Source: an uncultured Acidimicrobiaceae bacterium (GTDB taxonomy: Bacteria > Actinomycetota > Acidimicrobiia > Acidimicrobiales > Ilumatobacteraceae). From it: DNA of 64,000 bases. Location of the stretch: positions 48,859 through 112,858 of the forward strand of contig CAIXIJ010000045.1 in assembly GCA_903919455.1 (NCBI GenBank). Direction: 5' to 3'. Under the pieces are notes generated by a model that saw nothing but the letters and a program-made list of their open reading frames with translations, was not told the origin of the DNA and did not search any database. Below are positions 8,305 to 15,690 of this stretch, piece by piece (position 1 is the stretch's first letter; every line of letters begins with the position of its first letter). A program made the translations under genes and the position numbers.

Positions 8305-9155
8305 GCGTCTGGCCTCCCCCGGTCGACGCCGGCCACGGTGCGCGATACGCCATCGGCGATGAGGCCCGTACCGACCGTCAACAACGCGATGGCAAAGGCG
8401 GGCAACAGCGTGCCCCACGGCGCAACGGTGAGCGCAGTTCGATTCTCCTGCACCATCTGGCCCCAGTCGGCAGCGTTCACTTCGGCGGCGAACCCGAGGA
8501 AACCGAGGCCGGCAATCGTGGCGATCGAGTAGGTGAGACGCAGGTTCGCCTCCACCAACAGTGGGCCGGTGACGTTCGGCAGCAGTTCTTTGGTGATGAT
8601 GCGGAATCTCGATTCGCCCAGCGCCTCGGCGGCACCGATGAAATCGCGCTCCACCACCGGCACCGCGGCGCCACGGGTGATGCGGGCGATCCGGGGCATG
8701 GTGGTGAAGGCAACGATGGTGATGATCAACCATGGCTCGGGGCCGATGGTGGTGAGCGCCACCAAGGCCAAGAGCAACTGCGGGAACGCCAGCAGGATGT
8801 CCATGCCGCGCATCAGTACGTCGTCGAGGCGACCACGGTTGTAGGCGGCGATCAGCCCGATTGCGGCGCCGAACACGAAGCCCAGCAGGGTGCTCACCGA
8901 GGCCATCCAGAGAATCGAGCGGCCACCATGCAGGAACCGGCTCACCACGTCTTGCCCGAGATAGTCGGTGCCCAGCCAGGTGCCGGGTACGTGACGAGTG
9001 TTCGGCGTGCCAGCGAACTCCGACGGGCTGAACTTCGCCACCCACGGGCCCACGATGGCGACCCCAACGAGCAGCAGAACGAGCGCGATACCGATGCGGG
9101 TGCGCCACAGCCGCAGCGACGAACGCCAGACGCCGGCGGGCTTCTCCGCGCTCAC
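8301..9155 (-). CDS. ABC transporter permease, DppC type
   Basis: A 284-residue permease of the OppC/DppC family, with the N-terminal OppC-like segment (LWRTRIGIALVLLL), GTDYLGQDVVSRFLHGGR, and the EAA loop GAAEALGESRFRIITKELLPN. I chose the GTG at 9155 because it overlaps the DppB stop (GTGA) and removes a non-homologous 5' extension that would lie inside the preceding gene. It pairs with the DppB-type permease to form the membrane channel. Confidence 0.9.
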   Translation of the reverse strand: MSAEKPAGVWRSSLRLWRTRIGIALVLLLVGVAIVGPWVAKFSPSEFAGTPNTRHVPGTWLGTDYLGQDVVSRFLHGGRSILWMASVSTLLGFVFGAAIGLIAAYNRGRLDDVLMRGMDILLAFPQLLLALVALTTIGPEPWLIITIVAFTTMPRIARITRGAAVPVVERDFIGAAEALGESRFRIITKELLPNVTGPLLVEANLRLTYSIATIAGLGFLGFAAEVNAADWGQMVQENRTALTVAPWGTLLPAFAIALLTVGTGLIADGVSRTVAGVDRGRPDA

Positions 9156-10108
9156 TGGAGCCTCGTTCGCAGGCGCGGCGTCACCAGGATGGCCCCGAGA
9201 TCGGCGAGGAGGTTGCACACCACGTAGATGGTGGCGATGAACATCGCGATGAACTGGACGATGGGTGCGTTCGCCACCGGAATCGCATCACGCAGGGCGA
9301 TACCGATGCCGCGGTAGTTGAACAACGACTCCACCACCACCACGCCGCCAGCGAGGTAGGCGATGTTGAGCGCGATCACCTGCAGGGTGGGCCCCACTGC
9401 GTTGGGGAATGCGTGCCGCCACAGCACCGCACGCTCGGGCAGGCCCTTCAGTCTGGCCATCTCCACGTAGTCGCTCTCGAGCACTTCGATCATCGCGGCA
9501 CGCATGGTGCGCGACACGTGCGGTGTGACCGCCAGCGTGAGCGTGATGGCCGGCAGGATCACGCCCTTCCAGTCGCTCCACGGCGGCTGGCCCGGGCGAA
9601 TTCGGCTGGTGGCCGGGAACACGTGCCACACGTTGGTGGCGAGCAGCACGGTGAGGAACGCACCCACGACGAACTCGGGCATCGCAGCGAAGATGAGCAT
9701 CTGGTTCGACGTGACACGATCGAAGGTCTTGTCGCGACGAAGTGCCGCACGAGCGCCGATGAACAGCGACAGCGGAATCGACACCATCGATGCGACGAAC
9801 ATCAGGAACAGCGAGTTCTTGATGCGGTCGCCCACGATGTCCATCACCGGACTTCCGTTCGAGAACGAATTGCCGGGGTCACCCGTCATGAGGCCCTTCA
9901 GCCATTCGAAGTAGCGGGTGAAGAACGGGCGGTCGAGGCCGAGTTCGGCGCGCTTCGCCTTCACCACCTCGGGGAGCGCGCCTCGGCCGAGCATGCGGTG
10001 CACCGGGTCGCCCAACAAGTTGGTGAGCGCGAAAACAGCGAACGACACGACCAGCAGCGTGACGACACCGAGCAGGACTCGACGGACGATGAGTTTGAAG
10101 ATGCCCAT
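9152..10108 (-). CDS. ABC transporter permease, DppB type
   Basis: A 318-residue permease with the typical N terminus (IVRRVLLGVVTLLVVSFAVF), the LGLDRPFFTRYFEWLKG periplasmic segment and an EAA loop (ARLKGLPERAVLWRHAFPN). The start is set at ATG 10108, where the first transmembrane helix begins in register with the family; an upstream in-frame ATG would add 18 residues. It follows the binding-protein gene by 66 bp. Confidence 0.9.
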   Translation of the reverse strand: MGIFKLIVRRVLLGVVTLLVVSFAVFALTNLLGDPVHRMLGRGALPEVVKAKRAELGLDRPFFTRYFEWLKGLMTGDPGNSFSNGSPVMDIVGDRIKNSLFLMFVASMVSIPLSLFIGARAALRRDKTFDRVTSNQMLIFAAMPEFVVGAFLTVLLATNVWHVFPATSRIRPGQPPWSDWKGVILPAITLTLAVTPHVSRTMRAAMIEVLESDYVEMARLKGLPERAVLWRHAFPNAVGPTLQVIALNIAYLAGGVVVVESLFNYRGIGIALRDAIPVANAPIVQFIAMFIATIYVVCNLLADLGAILVTPRLRTRLQ

Positions 10109-10174
10109 GAATGTGGACGATGCCGCGGTGGCGGAGGCGCCCCAGTAGGGCGCCCCCGCCACCGTCGGCTCAGG

Positions 10175-11842
10175 TCACTGGTCGAGCCAGATGTTCTGGA
10201 AGCCGCGGCCGAAGTGATCGAAGTTCAGCAGGTTCGGGCGGGACACTGCACCCTTCACGTAGGCAGCGTGGCCATCGATGAGGTTCTGGAAGTACGAGAT
10301 GATGTTGCCACCCTCCTCGTACTCCTCCTTCTGCATCTGCTCGATGATCGCGTAGCGCTTGTCGGTGTCGACCTCGGCGATCGCCTGGTTGTAGAGGGCC
10401 TCGAAGTCGGAGCCGGCCGGCGGCCAGTGGGTCTCGGGATACGTCGCGTCGGGCAAGGCGCCCTGCGGCACCTGGTTGAGGTACGGACGGGTGCTCCAGT
10501 AACTGGTGGCGAAGACGCGCTTGGTGTACTCCGCACCCCAGTACGTGCCGCCGTCGAGCACCGTGGGCTTCACCGTGATGCCGGCCTCCTTGGCCTGCTC
10601 GGCGAAGGCCGTGATGTACTCCGCCAGACCGGCGGTGTCGTCCGGGGCGAACAGTTCGATCTCCAGACCCTCCTGGCCTGCTTCCTTCAGCAGTGCCTTG
10701 GCGGCTTCGATGTCCTGCTCGCGCTGCGGGAACGACTTCGGGTACGAGCCGTCGAGCACGCCGTACATGTCGTTGCCCACGCGGCCATGGCCGGAGAGCA
10801 CACGCTGCACCATCTCGTCGCGGTTCACGATGAGGCGCATCGCCTGACGCACGCGCACGTCGTCGAACGGGGCCATGTCGACTCGCATCGTGATGGTCTG
10901 CCAGTTGCCGGCAGCGGACTCCAGCAGCACCAGATCGCTGTTGCTCGACACCGTGGTGGCCTGTGCGTAGGGCACGTCGATGGCCACGTCGATGTCGCCC
11001 GAGATGAGCGCGTTCACGAGTGCCGACTGATCGGAGAAGTCGATGATCTGCACTTCATCGAGGTACGTCTTGCCCCAGTAGTTCTCGTGGCGCACGTGCA
11101 CGCTCTCCGAGCCCGGCGTGAAGCTCTTCAGCTTGTAGGGGCCGGTGCCGATTTGCTCGCCGTCGCGGGTGTACCCCACGGGCACGATGTTGGCGCCGTA
11201 GTCGGCCAGGCCGTTGAGGAACGGCACGCTGGGCTTCAGCAGCTTGATCTCCACAGTGAGGTCGTCGAGCTTCTTGAAGCTGTTCGCGTCGATGAACTGC
11301 GACAGCGCCGGGGCAATGCCCTGTGCCGGGTCGATGAGACGGTTGAACGAGTAGATGAGGTCGTCGGCGCCGAGCGTCTTCGCGTTGTGGAACTCGATAC
11401 CCGACTTCAGTCGCACCACATAGTTGTCGGGGGCCTTGGCCTCGATGGACTCGGCGAGGCCGTGGTTGTAGGCGATGTTGAAGTCGTCGTCGTAGTTGGC
11501 GATGGGCTCCCAGCCGGTGACCATGCGAGCCTGGTCGGCACGGGCCACGATGTACTGGCCGTCGATGATGTCGTTGGTGGAACCCACCACGCCCACGCGT
11601 AGCGTGCCGCCCTGCTTGCCGCCCGCGGCCACGGTGGTGGTGACGGCGTCGGTGACCGACGGAGCGGCCGTGGTGTCGGCGCCTCCGCCGGCAGTGGTGT
11701 TGGGTGCGCCAGTGGTGGTGCTGGCGGCGCCCGACGGGCTGTCGCTGCCGCAGGCGGCCAGCACGGTGGCGGCCCCTGCGCCAAGGATGACCTGCCGCCG
11801 ACCGAACTGTCGCGGCAGGATGAGCTTGCGGTCTTCTGACAT
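10175..11842 (-). CDS. ABC transporter substrate-binding lipoprotein (SBP family 5)
   Basis: A 555-residue family 5 (oligopeptide/dipeptide/nickel) binding protein. The N terminus has a twin-arginine pair (GRRQVILGAG, Arg15-16) and a lipobox ending at Cys31 (TVLAACGS), so a Tat-exported lipoprotein is likely. A Thr/Ala/Gly-rich linker follows. The family motif region is recognisable in EPIANYDDDFNIAYN and LKSGIEFHNAK. The first gene of the four-gene transporter unit; the substrate cannot be told from sequence. It lies 67 bp after a conserved hypothetical gene on the same strand, which may share its promoter. Confidence 0.9.
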   Translation of the reverse strand: MSEDRKLILPRQFGRRQVILGAGAATVLAACGSDSPSGAASTTTGAPNTTAGGGADTTAAPSVTDAVTTTVAAGGKQGGTLRVGVVGSTNDIIDGQYIVARADQARMVTGWEPIANYDDDFNIAYNHGLAESIEAKAPDNYVVRLKSGIEFHNAKTLGADDLIYSFNRLIDPAQGIAPALSQFIDANSFKKLDDLTVEIKLLKPSVPFLNGLADYGANIVPVGYTRDGEQIGTGPYKLKSFTPGSESVHVRHENYWGKTYLDEVQIIDFSDQSALVNALISGDIDVAIDVPYAQATTVSSNSDLVLLESAAGNWQTITMRVDMAPFDDVRVRQAMRLIVNRDEMVQRVLSGHGRVGNDMYGVLDGSYPKSFPQREQDIEAAKALLKEAGQEGLEIELFAPDDTAGLAEYITAFAEQAKEAGITVKPTVLDGGTYWGAEYTKRVFATSYWSTRPYLNQVPQGALPDATYPETHWPPAGSDFEALYNQAIAEVDTDKRYAIIEQMQKEEYEEGGNIISYFQNLIDGHAAYVKGAVSRPNLLNFDHFGRGFQNIWLDQ

Positions 11843-11909
11843 GTCCTTGACTCCCCCAAGTGGTCCAGGGCGATCGTGGAGATCGCTGAGCGGACCATAG
11901 CGCGAGCGC

Positions 11910-12578
11910 TTAGTACGGCAGCGTGTAGGAGTTCTCGAACTCGTCCTGCAGCACCGTCGCCAACGACTTGGTGGTGTCGATGACGAGCTCCTCCTCGAGT
12001 ACGCGCACCCGATAGCTCCAGCCTTCCGGCATGGCGAGCCGATCGCCCAGCGTTGGCAGCGTGGCCTCGCTCATCTCGGGGTCGACAGCAATGCACAGCG
12101 CCTGCATCACGTAGGCCTCACCATCGGGGCGAACCAGTTCGTACACCGGCTTGCCGGCGTCGAAGAAGAACACGGCACCGCGATCCACCTTGTTGTCGGT
12201 GTAGGGACCCGCCGGCATTTTGTCGCCAATCGGCAGTGTGGCAATGCGGCGCATCAAGATGCCGCCGAACTCACGCAACACCGGCTCCACCGGGGCGACC
12301 TTGGTGCCGAGACCGTCGAGCACCCAGTGACGCGGCCCGTTCAGCTTCACGAACACCGCACCCAACTCCTTGGCAATGGCGTCGGCGTCGAGTTGCTCCC
12401 ACAGTTCCTGCGGGCAGTCGTTCAACATCTGCGTGCCGTACACCTCGGCGTGGAGGCCGTCGTCTCGGAGGTACAGGGGCAGCACCTCGCCGTAGCGCAC
12501 GCCGCGCATGTGATCGATGAGCCGCTGTGCCGAAGTGGGGTTGGGGACACTGTCCATTGTCTCAACGTAGCGAAACAC
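11910..12578 (-). CDS. Conserved hypothetical protein upstream of the peptide transporter
   Basis: A soluble protein of 222 residues (or 215 if translation starts at the ATG at 12557, MDSVPNPTS). I do not recognise a domain. Features are VRYGEVLPLYL, an aromatic HWVLDGLG stretch, a GPYTDNKVDRGAVFFFDAGKPVYELV segment (split motif, beta-rich) and a C-terminal acidic helix. There is no signal peptide or membrane helix. Its position and strand place it at the head of the transporter transcript. Codon use and GC content match its neighbours, so it is probably a native gene. Confidence 0.7.
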   Translation of the reverse strand: MFRYVETMDSVPNPTSAQRLIDHMRGVRYGEVLPLYLRDDGLHAEVYGTQMLNDCPQELWEQLDADAIAKELGAVFVKLNGPRHWVLDGLGTKVAPVEPVLREFGGILMRRIATLPIGDKMPAGPYTDNKVDRGAVFFFDAGKPVYELVRPDGEAYVMQALCIAVDPEMSEATLPTLGDRLAMPEGWSYRVRVLEEELVIDTTKSLATVLQDEFENSYTLPY

Positions 12579-12617
12579 TGCGCGATGAGGCTCAGCGGAC
12601 TGGGCTGCCGCGAAGCG

Positions 12618-13982
12618 TCAGGCCTGGTCGCGCACCCAGTTGCCGTGGAAACCGAAGGGCACACGCTGGGGCAGCTTCACGCGAGCCACATAGCCGCGGC
12701 CGAAGTCCTGCGCGTCGATGACGACGAACTCGGCCGAGTCGTCGCTGCCGTCGTGCACGAACGTGAGCAGCCATCCGTCGTCTTCCGCGGTGCCATCCGG
12801 ACGGCCGACGAACACCGGCTCGCCTGCGGCGCGCATCGGTCCGTGGTCGAACTCCTCGCGCTGGCCAGTGACGAGATCGTGCTTCACGGTGGGCCAGTGC
12901 ATGCTGGCGTAATCCACTTGGGCGCAGTAGCCGTAACGATAGGACTTGCCGGTGAGCGAGCCCCGGTGCCGAGGGAACTCGTTGACGCGCTCGTCGATCG
13001 TGGTGGCGCTCACCGTGCGGGTGGCCGGGTCGGCTACCCATCGCACCAGGCGGGCCACCGAGTCGCCGAATGGGCCGTTCAGGTCGGTGCGCATCATCAC
13101 GTCGTAGAAGCACACATCAAGCACCACCTTGCCGTCGGCGGTGTCGTACGCGTTCATCGGGTGGAACACGTACCCGACCGGCACATCGATCCAGATGATG
13201 TCGGTTGCGGTGCCCTCGCGAGGCAGCAGACCGATGCGGTTGCCGTAATCGTCGTACCAGCGGAACGGGAACTTGCTGCCGGCGAACGCTGCGTCGAGAT
13301 CGACCAACACCGGCTGGTCGTACACCACCACATAGCGGTCGGTGATGGAGACGTCGTGCACCATCGACATACCCGGCAGCGGAATGTCGACGGTGCGGTT
13401 GACGCGACCGTCGGTGCCGACGCGCACGTACTGGACGTGATCCAGCCATTCCCCCCAGGCGTAGGTGATGGCGTGCATCTCGCCGGTCGCCGGATCCACC
13501 TTGGGGTGGGCCGTGAATGCGCCAGGCAGAGTGCCGTAGAAGTCGTTACGGCCGACGGTCTCGAGTTCGTAGGTGAGTTCCACCGGGCAACCGCCGGCCT
13601 CGACCATCGCCCAAGTGGTGCCCGCAAACCCACCCACGTTGGTGTTCGGGCCGCCCGGGTTGGCGTTCCAGTTCCGGCCGGGAATGTCGGCGATGCCACG
13701 AGCAGCACTGACGGTGGAGGAACCGACATAGCGGTTGCGATACCACTCGGCTTTTCCCTCGCGAAGGCGGATGCCGTGCACCATGCCGTCGCCGATGAAC
13801 CAGTGGTGCGTTGCAGGGTCCACGTCGGTGATCGGGTTGGGCCCGTTGCGCAGGTAACGGCCGTTCAGGTCGGCCGGCAGTTCGCCGATCACGGGAAGGT
13901 CGAACGCAGTGACTTCGTCGGCCACCGGGGCGAAGTTGCCGGTGAGGTACACGTTCGGGGCGGGGTGCTCTGACAGCGACAT
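12618..13982 (-). CDS. Carotenoid cleavage oxygenase family protein (RPE65/CCO)
   Basis: The 454-residue protein has the seven-bladed propeller signatures of carotenoid oxygenases: GRYLRNGPNP near residue 50, HWFIGDGMVHG (first iron His), TAHPKVDP, MVHDVSITDRYVVV, VFHPMNAYD and the C-terminal FGFHGNWV, which supply the four iron-binding His. Family enzymes split carotenoids, apocarotenoids or stilbenes; specificity is not readable. A retinal-forming activity would suit the heliorhodopsin encoded 7.7 kb away, but that is inference. The start is at ATG 13982 next to a promoter shared with a divergent TetR gene; a longer frame reads through the operator and is rejected. Confidence 0.88.
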   Translation of the reverse strand: MSLSEHPAPNVYLTGNFAPVADEVTAFDLPVIGELPADLNGRYLRNGPNPITDVDPATHHWFIGDGMVHGIRLREGKAEWYRNRYVGSSTVSAARGIADIPGRNWNANPGGPNTNVGGFAGTTWAMVEAGGCPVELTYELETVGRNDFYGTLPGAFTAHPKVDPATGEMHAITYAWGEWLDHVQYVRVGTDGRVNRTVDIPLPGMSMVHDVSITDRYVVVYDQPVLVDLDAAFAGSKFPFRWYDDYGNRIGLLPREGTATDIIWIDVPVGYVFHPMNAYDTADGKVVLDVCFYDVMMRTDLNGPFGDSVARLVRWVADPATRTVSATTIDERVNEFPRHRGSLTGKSYRYGYCAQVDYASMHWPTVKHDLVTGQREEFDHGPMRAAGEPVFVGRPDGTAEDDGWLLTFVHDGSDDSAEFVVIDAQDFGRGYVARVKLPQRVPFGFHGNWVRDQA

Positions 13983-14005
13983 GGTGAAGGGTTTAGTCCA
14001 CCTAC

Positions 14006-14018
14006 TTGACACTGTCAA
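14006..14018. promoter_or_regulatory. Palindromic operator in the divergent CCO/TetR promoter
   Basis: TTGACACTGTCAA is a perfect inverted repeat with a 1-nt centre. Its two arms are TTGACA -35 hexamers pointing in opposite directions: one has TAAACC 17 bp away toward the carotenoid oxygenase, the other a TACCTT-like box about 18 bp away toward the TetR gene. A repressor bound here would block both promoters. That the neighbouring TetR is that repressor is inferred from position. Confidence 0.6.
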
Positions 14019-14041
14019 CATGCTCCCCGTACCTTTGCGCC

Positions 14042-14632
14042 ATGTCTCCCGCATCCCTGCGCGACACCGTGCTGCGCGCCGCGGTCGATCACATCGCCGA
14101 GCACGGTCCCGATGGTTTGTCGTTCCGGCAGGTCGCGGCCGATGCGGGTGTGAGCCATCAGGCCCCCTACCACCACTTCACCGACCGCAGGGGCATCTTC
14201 CAGGCGATCGCGCTGGAGGGCTTCACCATGTTCACTGCGGCATTGCGCGCGGCCGAGCAGCGAACCGACATCGACTCGTCCACGGCGCTCCTCCATGGGT
14301 ATGTGGATTTCGCACTCGAACACAAGGGCCACTTTCGGGTGATGTTCCGCAACGACCTCACCCACATCGGCGAGGACCCAACCCTGGCGAAGGTGGCCGA
14401 CGAGTCGTTCGACGTGCTGATCGACCACGTGCAACGCGCGCTCGGCGAGAGCGCCTCTGTCGACGACATTCGTGACCGCACGGTCATGATGTGGTCGGTT
14501 GCCCACGGGCTTGCCACCCTGCTCATGGACGGACCGCTTGAGCATAAGGTCGGCCCCGTCACAGATCGCGAGGCTCTCGTCCGGGCCATTGCGGCGCATA
14601 GCGGCCTGGCCGACCCGACGACCTCGAAGTAG
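14042..14632 (+). CDS. TetR/AcrR-family transcriptional regulator
   Basis: The 196-residue protein opens with a classical TetR DNA-binding domain: LRAAVDHIAEHGPDGLSF, then the HTH FRQVAADAGVSHQAPYHHF at residues 34-52. The remainder is the helical ligand-binding domain. It starts at the ATG at 14042, only 24 bp from the palindrome at 14006-14018. Divergence from the carotenoid oxygenase gene suggests it controls that gene and itself. The arylamine N-acetyltransferase gene follows 22 bp downstream and may be co-transcribed. Confidence 0.88.
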   Translation: MSPASLRDTVLRAAVDHIAEHGPDGLSFRQVAADAGVSHQAPYHHFTDRRGIFQAIALEGFTMFTAALRAAEQRTDIDSSTALLHGYVDFALEHKGHFRVMFRNDLTHIGEDPTLAKVADESFDVLIDHVQRALGESASVDDIRDRTVMMWSVAHGLATLLMDGPLEHKVGPVTDREALVRAIAAHSGLADPTTSK

Positions 14633-14654
14633 CGCGAACAGGCACCTCACCCCC

Positions 14655-15467
14655 ATGATGCAGTCCGTGTCCCACTATCTCCGTGCCCTCGGCCTCGAGG
14701 CAGGCGAGCCGACGCTCGAGCTGCTCACCCAGATCGTCCGCCGGCACGTGGCGGCATTCGCGTTCAGCAGCATCGGTGTGCGCCTGAGCGACCCGCTGCC
14801 GCTCGAGCCCGAGCAACTGCTCGACCGCATCGTGGTGCGCGGGCGTGGCGGATACTGCTTCGAGCACAACGGCCTGCTGTTTGCGGTGCTGACCGAACTT
14901 GGCTACGACGCGACGATTCGGCTCGCGAGGGTGATCTACAACGGCGACCACCTACCCGGGCTCACCCATCGCATCGCCCACGTCCGCATCGACGACATCA
15001 CCTACGTGGTCGACGCAGGTTTCGGGCCCGCCGGTCCGGCGGCTCCGGTCGCAATGCCGATGCCGGGCGTCAACACCGACGTGCCGTGGCCCGACGACCG
15101 CACTCATCGCGTCATCGAACGACGACCCGGCGAGTTCCACCTGCAGCAACGGACCGACGACGGGCCGTTCTCGCTCTACCGGTTCGATCTCGGCACGTAC
15201 GGCCAGGCCGACTGCGAGGTCGGTCACTTCTATTCACACCGTCACCCCAACGCAGCGTTCGTGAACAACCTGGTCGCATCACGCATCCTCGACAGCGAGA
15301 TCAGGTCGCTCCGCAACCGCATGTACCGCGTGCTGCGCGCCGAAGGTCACGTGGACATCGAGATCGCCGATGCCGAGCAACTCTGCTCAGTTCTCCGCGA
15401 CGACTTCGGGCTGAACGTCACGGACGACGAGGGACGACGCCTGTTCGGCGACCTGCCGGCGCAGTAA
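14655..15467 (+). CDS. nat: Arylamine N-acetyltransferase
   Basis: A 270-residue NAT with the catalytic triad in place: Cys68 in RGGYCFEHNG, His105 in LTHRIAHV and Asp120 in VVDAGFG. NATs transfer acetyl from acetyl-CoA to arylamines or hydrazines; in actinobacteria they also take part in lipid or aromatic metabolism. The length matches the family. Start at ATG 14655, 22 bp after the TetR gene, so the regulator may also govern this gene. Confidence 0.88.
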   Translation: MMQSVSHYLRALGLEAGEPTLELLTQIVRRHVAAFAFSSIGVRLSDPLPLEPEQLLDRIVVRGRGGYCFEHNGLLFAVLTELGYDATIRLARVIYNGDHLPGLTHRIAHVRIDDITYVVDAGFGPAGPAAPVAMPMPGVNTDVPWPDDRTHRVIERRPGEFHLQQRTDDGPFSLYRFDLGTYGQADCEVGHFYSHRHPNAAFVNNLVASRILDSEIRSLRNRMYRVLRAEGHVDIEIADAEQLCSVLRDDFGLNVTDDEGRRLFGDLPAQ

Positions 15468-15471
15468 CCAG

Positions 15472-15554
15472 TGCCCGAGGTGGGACTCGAACCCACATGT
15501 CCTTTCGAACGGCGGATTTTGAGTCCGCTGCGTCTGCCATTCCGCCACTCGGGC
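15472..15554 (-). tRNA. tRNA-Leu(CAA)
   Basis: Read on the minus strand, the 83-nt sequence folds as a class II tRNA. The acceptor stem pairs GCCCGAG with CTCGGGC, the anticodon stem-loop is GCGGA-CTCAAAA-TCCGC with anticodon CAA, there is a long variable arm (about GTTCGAAAGGACAT) and the T arm holds GGTTCGAGTCC. CCA is not encoded. It lies between the N-acetyltransferase and acyltransferase genes, opposite in strand to both. Confidence 0.93.
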
Positions 15555-15690
15555 AAGTGACCCCTGCGAGGCTAGCAACGACCTGAGCCGACGGGGCGTC
15601 CAGATTCTTCGAGACCCCCACAGTAGGGTTCCGTGCCGCACGGACGATCTCCTCTCGACTGAGCCCGATGGCGTAGATGACCACTCACAC

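Noticed and set aside
9413..11602. Very long plus-strand open frame (over 700 codons) opposite the ABC transporter genes
   Set aside because: It is His/Arg/Val-rich with no domain and is antisense to a clear permease and binding protein; high GC content keeps such frames open.
15472..15554. tRNA-Leu as the integration site of a mobile element
   Set aside because: No integrase gene or repeated tRNA 3' end is found near it; flanking genes look native.
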